Assembly: GCA_023229425.1 (NCBI GenBank)
Contig: JALNZG010000014.1
Coordinates: 9,575 to 73,574 of the forward strand
DNA length: 64,000 nt
From: Ignavibacteriaceae bacterium
Lineage (GTDB): Bacteria; Bacteroidota; Ignavibacteria; Ignavibacteriales; Ignavibacteriaceae
Reading direction: 5' to 3'
Positions 26,576 through 35,044 of this stretch are shown piece after piece. The notes below the pieces were generated by a model, which searched no databases, had not been told where the DNA came from, and saw only the letters and a list, made by a program, of their open reading frames with translations. The position numbers and the translations under genes are program-made. Numbering within the stretch: the first letter of the stretch is position 1; every line of letters begins with the position of its first letter.

Positions 26576-29482
26576 TCAGAAGCTCCAGTAGGCTGAAAGC
26601 GAAGCAGATACCGAATTATAGCTATAATCGTATCTAAAAGTGCTGCCAAAACCTAATCTTCCGTTTATAACTAACCGAGAAATGGGGTTGTAGCTACCAG
26701 AAAAATAAAGTTCTCTTAACATCGAATCCCCTAAAGGTATGTAGCCCAGTCTACCACCTATTGAAACCATAAAATCTTCTGATTTTTCTACAATTATGTC
26801 AGTCCATAAACTGTGTGATTCAAAGTTTTGGGGTGCATAATACATTGGAGTGAATGTTCCTGATAAATAAGGAATAAAATGATACTGAGCATAGTAGTAT
26901 TCGTATCCGAAATAAACTTGATCATAGAACTTTTTCCCAATGCGCATTTGCAAGTCATTCCCTTTGTTCCCGTCAGAAAGAGTGATATAACCGTAATACC
27001 CCGATAATCTTAGATGAGTCTTTGACTCATATTGTCCGTTAAACTTAAATACTTTAGCATTGAACCTGTTATTCACTAAATAATTGGAGAACATTGCTAA
27101 TGCGGCATCTGTATCTTCAAAAGTAAAAGATGCCGAATAAACATCCTTTTTTTCAAAACGGATGAAAAAATCAGATACTGGACCTTTTCTTCTAACTCCG
27201 GAATTTAAATTGTAACTTCCAAAACCGGCTCCGGCTAACAAATTTCCTGTAATTCTAAAATACAAACTCCATTTGAAAGTTGTTAGATATGCAGTCGCTG
27301 TAGGTGAAGTAAAATTAGTCCTTTGTAAACCTATACTACCGGAAAGATAATTTGTTAATCCTAACTCAACACGACCACCAAAAGTTTTCACATCCAGATT
27401 TTGATTATCTTTGTAAAAGAAAGCATAAGGCGAAAGTCCAACATAATTAGGAAAAGTAGCAAAGAAAGAATTTAGACCTGTTGGAGGAAGCCAGCCTAAT
27501 CTTTGAGTTAATAATGCAATTTGCGTTGAATCCTTCGTTGAGTCTAACAATGCTTCATATGTATCTTCAGCTTCTGAATACATCCTATTTTTGGCATAAG
27601 AATCTCCGAGAAGAATTTTTACATCAACATTCACGGGTTGTTCGCTTGATAACTTTTTAAATTCATTTAGGGCATTTAAGGAATCACCGCTATAGTAGTA
27701 TGCATTCGCTCTTGCTAAAGCAACATCAAAATCATAATTTTGATTGAGCAACTGATCATAAATTGAAATTGCAGTAGAATAATTTTTTGCGCATGATTGT
27801 ACATCAGCAAATTCCTTTTGATAAACATTTGCATTCTCAGTCTTTGAAAGAAATTCTTCATATTTTGGTAACGCTTCTTCGCATTTTCCTTCATAATAGA
27901 GGTTTCTTCCGTCATTCAAAACTCCAAAAAGCCGATCTTGTTCTGCCCGCATTTTTTGAAATTCTATGCTTGTCATAAGTTGAGCAACAGCTTCACTGGT
28001 TGAATCAATTCCAAAAGCTGTGTTTGCATATTGTTCTGATTTTGGAAAATCCCTTTTTTGAAGATATAATGCGCCCAATCCCAACAAAGCTTCCATACTA
28101 TTTGGATTTTTGCCTAAGTAGTTATTAAGATACCCTTCAGCCACATCCAAATCCTTTTGGGTCCAAACACTTAGTTGTCCTCTAAGTAATTGATATTCGA
28201 GATTATCTGGATTACTCTTAAGAGCCTGATCTAAATTATTATTTGCCTTTTCCCAGTCTTTATTCCAAGCCGAATATTGAGCGATTTTAAAAGTTACATC
28301 AGTATGTTCACCGGGAGCTGCTTGCAAATATTTTTCCAACGTACCAATTGCACCATCAAAATCACTTAAGTTGGCGTAGGCATCGGCTAAAAACAATGCG
28401 GCTTCTTTATTACTGGGATTCTTCTCAAATTTTTTAGTATAATCTTCTTTTCTTTGATTGAATAATTTTTCCCGTTCAACAGTAATAGCATCCCAGAGTG
28501 TTGTAAAACGTTCTGTTGTACCAAGTTTCGGCTGCATGTAAACTAACTGTTCATAAGCTTCTTCAATACGATTTACTTTTTTCAATTCGTTCACCAAAGC
28601 AAATCTTGTTTCACTATCAACCGGGTCTCGTTTCAGCATCCGGTAGTATTTATCGATAGTATATTCTTGTGGTCTTTGCTTCTCCAATTTGCGATACGTC
28701 GTATCAAAATAAGTGTAAGTATAGCCTTTATCACGAGCTAAATCGTATCCATCCATTGCCTCTTTAAAATAAGGACGAAATGATAAAGCTTTTTCAAAAG
28801 CCTCAAGAGCAATTTTTTTCTTCCCAAGCCAAAGAGTAAAATAACCATATCGGCTCCATAAGCGGTGGTCTTCAGGATATTTTGATACATAAATTTTTAA
28901 GATTTTTTCTCCTTTTTCAATATGATTATTTCGGGCAAGAATTTCTGTATAACGGATAATTTCGTCTGCCGAGCCTTCTTCCCTTTTCAAATACTCGTCA
29001 TACCATTCTTCTGCTGTTACCCACTGACCAAGATGTTTGTAGCATTTACCAATCTCTAAATAGTTTACCGGTTTAGCAGGATTAATGGCGATTTCTCTTC
29101 TATGTCCTTCAATTTTTTGGTAAAGCTGATCATACCAGTTTTTTGTAGCTCTGGCTAAATTCTTAGCAACTTCCTGATTATTGGGAGCGATTCTTCTTGC
29201 TGCACGAAAATCATAAACAGCTTCCATAAGTTGATCTCTCTTTTCATAAGATAGCCCGCGGAGGTTGTATCCTTCAACTTCTTGCGGATAGGCGGAGACT
29301 ACTTTATTTAACAAATCAATCGCTTCGCCATATTTACCAATATTCATTTGTCTGATCGCTTCGTTTCGAATGACATCCACTTTCCCAGAGGGTCGTTCCG
29401 ACTTCTTTTGAGGAAATATTATTACTGATAATACGACTAGAAAGAGAAATTTGAAAGCGATCCTTGGCATAATAGATCTCAT
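26576..29482 (-). CDS. TPR plus beta-barrel outer-membrane export protein (PgaA/BcsC/PelB-like in layout)
   Basis: The 968-residue protein has a signal segment (FKFLFLVVLSVIIFP), then tetratricopeptide repeats over roughly residues 35-690 (for example AIDLLNKVVSAYPQEVEGYNLRG in outline; GALYLQKRDFPKSEQYANTA). The last 270 residues are alternating aromatic strands ending in SASLSAYWSF, a terminal Phe as in barrels. This is the shape of the glycan porins PgaA, BcsC and PelB. The start overlaps the stop of the KaiC-like gene (TAATG). An ATG 12 bases later is an alternative. Sequence identity to any one of the three is not claimed. Confidence 0.85.
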   Translation of the reverse strand: MRSIMPRIAFKFLFLVVLSVIIFPQKKSERPSGKVDVIRNEAIRQMNIGKYGEAIDLLNKVVSAYPQEVEGYNLRGLSYEKRDQLMEAVYDFRAARRIAPNNQEVAKNLARATKNWYDQLYQKIEGHRREIAINPAKPVNYLEIGKCYKHLGQWVTAEEWYDEYLKREEGSADEIIRYTEILARNNHIEKGEKILKIYVSKYPEDHRLWSRYGYFTLWLGKKKIALEAFEKALSFRPYFKEAMDGYDLARDKGYTYTYFDTTYRKLEKQRPQEYTIDKYYRMLKRDPVDSETRFALVNELKKVNRIEEAYEQLVYMQPKLGTTERFTTLWDAITVEREKLFNQRKEDYTKKFEKNPSNKEAALFLADAYANLSDFDGAIGTLEKYLQAAPGEHTDVTFKIAQYSAWNKDWEKANNNLDQALKSNPDNLEYQLLRGQLSVWTQKDLDVAEGYLNNYLGKNPNSMEALLGLGALYLQKRDFPKSEQYANTAFGIDSTSEAVAQLMTSIEFQKMRAEQDRLFGVLNDGRNLYYEGKCEEALPKYEEFLSKTENANVYQKEFADVQSCAKNYSTAISIYDQLLNQNYDFDVALARANAYYYSGDSLNALNEFKKLSSEQPVNVDVKILLGDSYAKNRMYSEAEDTYEALLDSTKDSTQIALLTQRLGWLPPTGLNSFFATFPNYVGLSPYAFFYKDNQNLDVKTFGGRVELGLTNYLSGSIGLQRTNFTSPTATAYLTTFKWSLYFRITGNLLAGAGFGSYNLNSGVRRKGPVSDFFIRFEKKDVYSASFTFEDTDAALAMFSNYLVNNRFNAKVFKFNGQYESKTHLRLSGYYGYITLSDGNKGNDLQMRIGKKFYDQVYFGYEYYYAQYHFIPYLSGTFTPMYYAPQNFESHSLWTDIIVEKSEDFMVSIGGRLGYIPLGDSMLRELYFSGSYNPISRLVINGRLGFGSTFRYDYSYNSVSASLSAYWSF

Positions 29483-30747
29483 TATCGTGAAGGCTCGTCT
29501 TCTAATATTTCGTGCAGAATATATTCTGCATTCTCCACCTTATCATTTACTTGATAGGTGCATGCAAAAATATAATTCATTATTATTTCTTGAAATTTAG
29601 GATCAGAGTTTGGCAGATTACTTCTTATTTTAGAAACCAATTGATTTAACGTCTTTTCATCAGCTTTACTCATTAAAATTAAAATTTTATTATTTACAAT
29701 ACAGAGTTTATCTTTTTTATCTGTTGATAAACGAATTGCATTCTGAAGCTGATTGATCGTTAATATCTTTTGCCGTTCGGCAATCTCATCAAGCTTCATC
29801 GAAAAAAGAGTAAACGGTTGTCCGGTACTTTTAAATAAAGCAATCTGGTTATTTAATATTAACGTAAAATCATTTATATCATATAAATTTGAAAAAGAGA
29901 ATTTCTCAGGAACAAAATCAATATTTGTAAGTGGTTTATATTTTGATGACTGATTTGAAGCAGGTAATAATTCAGATTTCTCTTGCTGTAATTCAACAGT
30001 ATTTACTACAGGAAATGGATTTTGAAATTTAGGTGTTTGTTCAAAATCGAAATAAACTCCTTTATATGGTTCAATATAATAATCAGCAACAAATTGACCC
30101 TCAGTATGTCCAATATTAGGTGTAATAGTTGCGCGTCCACCGGTGACTTTTCCCTCTTCATCTGCTTGTTTCTGCAAATAAATAACTGCAGTAGAATGCT
30201 GAACAATCCCATCAACAAGAAGTTGTGCTAACGGAGTTGCGGGTTCGGCTACAACAAAAAGACTTGTAACATTTTTATCTTCAATGGTTTCTATGGTTTG
30301 TATGAAGGTTTGTTCCAAAGTTTGTGGATTTTCAAATCCGATAAAATGAGTTAATTCATCAAATATCAATCTATTTGGCTGGTATTGATCAACGACGGTA
30401 ACAATGTCATTCAGGTACTCAATTAAAAAATTATCCGGATTGCCTAACTCATAGAGGTCGGTGGGAGGTGCAACACGTACTACAATAATCAGATTTTGAT
30501 TCATGTAAGACTGCAAATCAAAATCGATAGACGCCGCATGGATCATCAAATCTTTCGGGCGCATACTTGTAAAAAATAGACAGACTTCTTTATTCTTTGC
30601 ACTTTCCATAGCATATTGAAGCCCGACTAGCGTTTTACCTGATTTGCGTTGTCCAATTAATAGATAAGTGCCTCCACGGTAGAATCCGCCCCAAGCTTTA
30701 TCTACAACGCTAATACCGGTAGGTATTAAATTTAATTTCTTTTTCAT
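29482..30747 (-). CDS. KaiC-like RecA-superfamily ATPase with possible degenerate GGDEF C-terminal domain
   Basis: The 421-residue protein has a KaiC/RAD55-like domain (residues 1-230) that begins IPTGISVVDKAWGGFYRGGT. It carries Walker A LIGQRKSGKTLVG and Walker B NRLIFDELTHF. Residues 295-415 have the strand-helix order of a diguanylate-cyclase fold (FTLFSMKLDEIAERQKI, CIVNNKILILMSKAD, IIMNYIFACTYQV) but without the GGDEF loop. This part may bind a ligand or a partner. The frame opens at 30786; the ATG at 30747 follows AAAGAGATACAGCT and starts the conserved region. It overlaps the TPR-barrel gene by one base. A role in regulating glycan synthesis is inferred from position. Confidence 0.78.
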   Translation of the reverse strand: MKKKLNLIPTGISVVDKAWGGFYRGGTYLLIGQRKSGKTLVGLQYAMESAKNKEVCLFFTSMRPKDLMIHAASIDFDLQSYMNQNLIIVVRVAPPTDLYELGNPDNFLIEYLNDIVTVVDQYQPNRLIFDELTHFIGFENPQTLEQTFIQTIETIEDKNVTSLFVVAEPATPLAQLLVDGIVQHSTAVIYLQKQADEEGKVTGGRATITPNIGHTEGQFVADYYIEPYKGVYFDFEQTPKFQNPFPVVNTVELQQEKSELLPASNQSSKYKPLTNIDFVPEKFSFSNLYDINDFTLILNNQIALFKSTGQPFTLFSMKLDEIAERQKILTINQLQNAIRLSTDKKDKLCIVNNKILILMSKADEKTLNQLVSKIRSNLPNSDPKFQEIIMNYIFACTYQVNDKVENAEYILHEILEDEPSR

Positions 30748-30892
30748 AGCTGTATCTCTTTTTTCATAACAAAGTGTAACAAACACTATGCCTGAATTAT
30801 CTTTCGATTATCAACTATTTTTAAGGTGAAATGAATAGTGCTTTGTCTCAATCAGAGATTTACCAACCGGATTGCTTCAAAATAAAACATCA

Positions 30893-32575
30893 TTACCGAA
30901 CCAACTGCCCGAACACAAAAATTGCTGTTGCATTCGAAACAATTGTAGGTTCATTAGTAATGTAGTCTGCTTTATCATCAAAGTAAAGAATATCATCAGA
31001 ATTAAATTCTGAATAGGTAAAGTTAGACCGGTGAATTTTATAATTGTCTAGGATAACTTTGGGAGCTGGTCCGGCAGACACAGCGCCAGGGAGGTAACCG
31101 TTACGAAAATGTGAAATTTGTGAATGGAAGTTTTTGCTAAAATTTTTCCCGATATTATAAATGAAAGAAATTCCCCACGGATTTTTACCCAATAAATAAT
31201 CGCTCTGGAAAAATTTTAAAGTATCATACTCAGAACTTCGGGTCAATTTTTTCCACAGAATTGCCTGGAGTGCGATACCAAGAAAAGTGTTTGTAGTTCC
31301 CCAAGAATAGACCGTTCCCTCTCCGAAAATCATTTTGTTTTTATTTGTGTTAAAAGCGATAAGATTATTTTGAAGATATTGAGCAAAACGGGTATTGTGT
31401 TCTGCAATTCTAAATTGAGCCAAAGCATCGATATCTCCCCAACTCCACCAATAATCAGATTTTGCACTGTCTCCATAAACAAACGAATCTGTTAAATATT
31501 TTGTTTCTTTTGTTGATTTATAGAGTTCTATAGCACCAAGAGCTAGCTTTCCCCAAAAGCGGGAATCTTGATACATACCTGATTGTACAATATCAACATC
31601 AGGCACTTGATTTCTCACTTGATAAATTTCCTTTGCGGCGGCAAGCCATTTATCAGCATTTTGTGTATCGGAAAATCTTTCCCTCCAGATTCGCGAAGCT
31701 AAAGAAAGTGTTGCCGAAACTAAACCCACCATGTTTTTACCGATTCCTGTAAATGCCGGTCTATCATATTTAAGAGAATCATTTTCCGGTAATCGCCAGC
31801 TTTCTGCATGATCTCGAGAATCTTGTACCTGAGTAATAAATTTGTCTTTTTTATAGCATGCTCTTAAGAGCCAATCAATACCAATCCGTGCTTCTTCAAG
31901 CACATCAGGTTCATTGTTTTTATTATGATCAAACTCAAATTTGGGCTTATTAAATTCATAACTAAAAAGAAGAAGATAGGTTGTATATGCTGTTGTGTTA
32001 AGGAATTTTACGTAATCGCCTGCATCATGCCACCCTCCGGTTACATCAATCCCCCCTTCAACATCATCTCCAATAATTTGAGGCGAATCAAACAGATGAC
32101 AAGGTTCGTGCAGAAAAGGTTTTGTAGGACCGCATCGCTGAACTTTTAGAAATAACAAAAGTGAATCGGTAATCCCCTCATAAATATTTTTTGAAATTTT
32201 AAAAGTAAAAAAATTTTTATCCTTAATTTCTATATGATAAACACCGGCGTCTGCTATCCAGGAAAAATCAATTTGGTAATTGTATGGAAATTTTCCCCAA
32301 TTACCGCGCGAAGTATCTATTTCTCCTTTATAAATTATTTTTTCATTTTTTGCATTAACAATAGAGAAGGGAGTTTTCGATAAATCAATTTTCGACATAA
32401 CGATAGCCGTCTTTATATCGTTCGGCAAAAACCCAACTTGATTGGCTCTTACAACGATCTCACCGCCGGCAGCATTACAACTGAATTGGATTGATGAAAA
32501 AAAAAGAATAGTAAAACGAAGAATATTTTTTTTGAACATAAATTGGTTAGCCTTAATGATTGATCTAGATACCAT
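30893..32575 (-). CDS. Glycoside hydrolase family 9 (endoglucanase-like), secreted
   Basis: The 560-residue protein has a signal segment with a possible lipobox (SSIQFSCNAAG). A cellulase N-terminal Ig-like domain follows (residues 35-125: VVRANQVGFLPNDIKTA), then a GH9 barrel. Visible catalytic parts are GGWHDAGDYVKF (nucleophile-activating Asp), ISHFRNGYLPGAVSAGP, and the C-terminal acid in DYITNEPTIVSNATA. It cuts beta-1,4-type glycans. Its start overlaps the epimerase stop (TAATG); an ATG at 32539 would also give a signal peptide. In this run it may trim the exported glycan, as BcsZ does for cellulose. Confidence 0.88.
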   Translation of the reverse strand: MVSRSIIKANQFMFKKNILRFTILFFSSIQFSCNAAGGEIVVRANQVGFLPNDIKTAIVMSKIDLSKTPFSIVNAKNEKIIYKGEIDTSRGNWGKFPYNYQIDFSWIADAGVYHIEIKDKNFFTFKISKNIYEGITDSLLLFLKVQRCGPTKPFLHEPCHLFDSPQIIGDDVEGGIDVTGGWHDAGDYVKFLNTTAYTTYLLLFSYEFNKPKFEFDHNKNNEPDVLEEARIGIDWLLRACYKKDKFITQVQDSRDHAESWRLPENDSLKYDRPAFTGIGKNMVGLVSATLSLASRIWRERFSDTQNADKWLAAAKEIYQVRNQVPDVDIVQSGMYQDSRFWGKLALGAIELYKSTKETKYLTDSFVYGDSAKSDYWWSWGDIDALAQFRIAEHNTRFAQYLQNNLIAFNTNKNKMIFGEGTVYSWGTTNTFLGIALQAILWKKLTRSSEYDTLKFFQSDYLLGKNPWGISFIYNIGKNFSKNFHSQISHFRNGYLPGAVSAGPAPKVILDNYKIHRSNFTYSEFNSDDILYFDDKADYITNEPTIVSNATAIFVFGQLVR

Positions 32576-33717
32576 TATAATTTAACAACGCCAATCCCTG
32601 GTTGATCGGATAACGTTACCCTTCCATCTAAAATTTTTGTCCCGGAAAAAATGTCATTTCCAATCAACAAAGCGCCGTCAAGGTCAGCCCAATCAACCAT
32701 TGGAGAGAGATGCGATGCAGCAGAAATAGCGCAAGAAGTTTCCGTCATACATCCGAGCATGACTTTCATTCCGAATGAACGGGCAAGGAGCATCATTTTA
32801 TAAGCCTCGCGCATACCGGTGCTTTTCATCAATTTAATATTGATCCCGGAGTAAACTCCTTTTGCTCTAATTACATCGGGCAACCGTTGAACTGATTCGT
32901 CACCGATAGTTGGAAGCGGAGAATGTTCTGTAAGCCACGCGTTATCATCAATATTTTCTTTCGCCATTGGTTGTTCTATGAAGAGAATATTTCTTTCTTT
33001 TAACCAATGGATCATTTCTAATGCAATATTTTTATCTTTCCAACCTTGATTAACATCAACAGTAATGGGTTTGTCGGTAACCGAGCGAATAGTTTCAATC
33101 ATTTCTTTATCCGTTTCTCTACCGAGCTTAACTTTTAGAATTTTATATTCTTCGGCTTCTTTAACTTTTTGACGAACAACTTCGGGTTTATCAATTCCAA
33201 TGGTAAATGAAGTGACCGGTGTTTTAGTTTTATCAAATCCCCAAATGTTGTACCATGGCTGATTTAATAATTTGCCGATCAAGTCATGCATGGCAATATC
33301 CACCGAGGCTTTTGCCGCTAGATTCTTAATCTCAATCGCATCAACGTAATTCAAAATTTTTTCAAGTTCAAATGGATTTTCAAATTGGGCCAAATTTACT
33401 TTTAATAGAAATGCCGCTGCCGTCTCTTGAGTTTCACCGAGATACGGAGGCATAGAAGCTTCACCGTAACCGATAATTCCATCATACTCAACTTCTGTTA
33501 GCATTACGGGAGTTGTAGTGCGTGAGCTTGTTGCAATAGTAAAAACGTGTTTCAACTCTAAAGTATAAGGACGAAACCGCAATTGTAATTTTGATGATTT
33601 CATAGTGTTTGAAATTCCTTTAGAAAAAATGTTGGAGGGAAAAGATGAACCTAGAACGGTTCCTAATGCAATTCCCGATGTCTTTAAAAAATTTCTTCTG
33701 TTTTGCTGCATGATCAT
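32575..33717 (-). CDS. Tat-exported dipeptide epimerase (L-Ala-D/L-Glu type), enolase superfamily
   Basis: The 380-residue protein begins with a twin-arginine signal (NRRNFLKTSGIALGTVLG). The enolase-superfamily core keeps the two Lys bases (ILKVKLGRETD and INIKLMKSTGM) and three metal acids (ITVDVNQGW, LFIEQPMA, PTIGDESVQ). This is the muconate-lactonising/dipeptide epimerase branch. The end sequence ALLIGNDIFSGTKI also fits. It would interconvert L-Ala-D-Glu and L-Ala-L-Glu from murein. It lies 2 bases after the NlpC/P60 gene, a pairing known from murein peptide recycling. Export by Tat is unusual for this enzyme. Confidence 0.88.
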   Translation of the reverse strand: MIMQQNRRNFLKTSGIALGTVLGSSFPSNIFSKGISNTMKSSKLQLRFRPYTLELKHVFTIATSSRTTTPVMLTEVEYDGIIGYGEASMPPYLGETQETAAAFLLKVNLAQFENPFELEKILNYVDAIEIKNLAAKASVDIAMHDLIGKLLNQPWYNIWGFDKTKTPVTSFTIGIDKPEVVRQKVKEAEEYKILKVKLGRETDKEMIETIRSVTDKPITVDVNQGWKDKNIALEMIHWLKERNILFIEQPMAKENIDDNAWLTEHSPLPTIGDESVQRLPDVIRAKGVYSGINIKLMKSTGMREAYKMMLLARSFGMKVMLGCMTETSCAISAASHLSPMVDWADLDGALLIGNDIFSGTKILDGRVTLSDQPGIGVVKL

Positions 33718-33719
33718 TC

Positions 33720-34901
33720 CTATTTATAAAATGGATTTGATTCGATTGACTGGATTCCATTCTGATTAAGCGAAGTAACAATTCTTTTTGCACATATAAA
33801 AGTATTTAAACGATGTTTGCTGAAACTGTTTTTTGATCTTTCAAAGCTATTGATGCGGACTCTACCGGATGCGTGGATAAAATCATTATCACCCAAATAG
33901 ATAGCAACATGAGTAATCCGTTCTTTCCGATTTGGGGTGGCAGAGAATCCGAAAAACAATAGATCTCCCGCTTGTAAATTTGAAAAATCTTTCTCCGTGT
34001 TTACTGTTTCGCCAACAAACACCTGTTGTGAAGCGTCACGCGGAATAATAATTCTGTTTTCAAAAAATACGGTTTTCGTAAATCCGCTGCAATCAAGCCC
34101 TTTAGCTGATGTTCCTCCCCACAAATAAGGAATTCCCATAAACCTTTTTGCGGTATTAACAACATTTTCTTTTGTGCAATTACGGTTTTGCAGCCAATCA
34201 GAAAATACTTCAACTTCACTATCTTTTATAAAAGCCTTTCTCCCATCTGGAAATTCAACTTTACAAACATTATTCTCCGATGAAACGAGTTTTAATAAAT
34301 TACCATAAACAAGATCGGAAACCAGGTTACTTCTTTCTTCAGTATTCTCAATTGCAGAACCATAATTTTTTGTAAATATAATTTTGTTTGAATTTTTCCA
34401 ATTCTCAACTTCCTCTTTAGTTACCGGTTGAATTCCATCTCCATCAACCCAACTAATATAATTATCGGGTGTTTGAACTAAGTACCAGTCATCATTTGTT
34501 TTTTTATATATCTTCACAATTGAACCGAGAAGAGCTTGAGTCGCCATTTCAGCGGAATGCTCAGGCTTTGTACGGATATTTGCAACTGAAATATTTACTA
34601 TCCCGAATATTCTTTCTCCAAGAATATCTTCAGGTAATATTTTAATTTCATCTTTTATTTGTGAATTTACAATTCTTTTTAAAAGAAAACTTTTCGCTTC
34701 CGGTAAATTCGTCTCGCCGGTTAAAACAAAACTTTCTGCAACTTCAGAAACAAGGACGTCAAAAATCGCTGTTCGTTTATCCGGAGCAAATGTATTTTTA
34801 GCCTCCAGAATAAGTTCTTCAATATTTTTCAAATCGGTTTGGGCATTCGTTGTTTGTAAAAAAGCTAATATAAAAATAAAGTTAGAAAGAATTCGTTTCA
34901 T
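33720..34901 (-). CDS. SH3b and NlpC/P60 peptidase, YkfC-like
   Basis: The 393-residue protein has a signal segment (ILSNFIFILAFLQTTNA). Two SH3b-like domains follow (about residues 105-160 and 185-240). The NlpC/P60 domain (about 245-370) has the catalytic Cys in GTSAKGLDCSGFTKTV, His in RITHVAIYLGD and a third polar residue in FIHASGRV. It matches the gamma-D-glutamyl-diamino acid peptidases that cut murein tetrapeptides to L-Ala-D-Glu, the substrate for the epimerase just downstream. It is the first gene of the minus-strand run that leads into the glycan locus. Confidence 0.9.
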   Translation of the reverse strand: MKRILSNFIFILAFLQTTNAQTDLKNIEELILEAKNTFAPDKRTAIFDVLVSEVAESFVLTGETNLPEAKSFLLKRIVNSQIKDEIKILPEDILGERIFGIVNISVANIRTKPEHSAEMATQALLGSIVKIYKKTNDDWYLVQTPDNYISWVDGDGIQPVTKEEVENWKNSNKIIFTKNYGSAIENTEERSNLVSDLVYGNLLKLVSSENNVCKVEFPDGRKAFIKDSEVEVFSDWLQNRNCTKENVVNTAKRFMGIPYLWGGTSAKGLDCSGFTKTVFFENRIIIPRDASQQVFVGETVNTEKDFSNLQAGDLLFFGFSATPNRKERITHVAIYLGDNDFIHASGRVRINSFERSKNSFSKHRLNTFICAKRIVTSLNQNGIQSIESNPFYK

Positions 34902-35044
34902 TTAAAATCCATTTATAATCTTACTGAAAGATAAAAATAATTCGCTAAAAATTATCATATAATAAATTGTTAACACGTTAATTTCAGAAATATTTCTTCG
35001 TTTTCTCTATTTAAGTCTTTATATTTCACTATAAAAAAAAATAC

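Noticed and set aside
29482..30747. Circadian KaiC or the haloarchaeal gas vesicle regulator GvpD
   Set aside because: Only one ATPase domain, no second KaiC domain, no kaiA/kaiB, and 32 kb away from gvpA inside a glycan operon.
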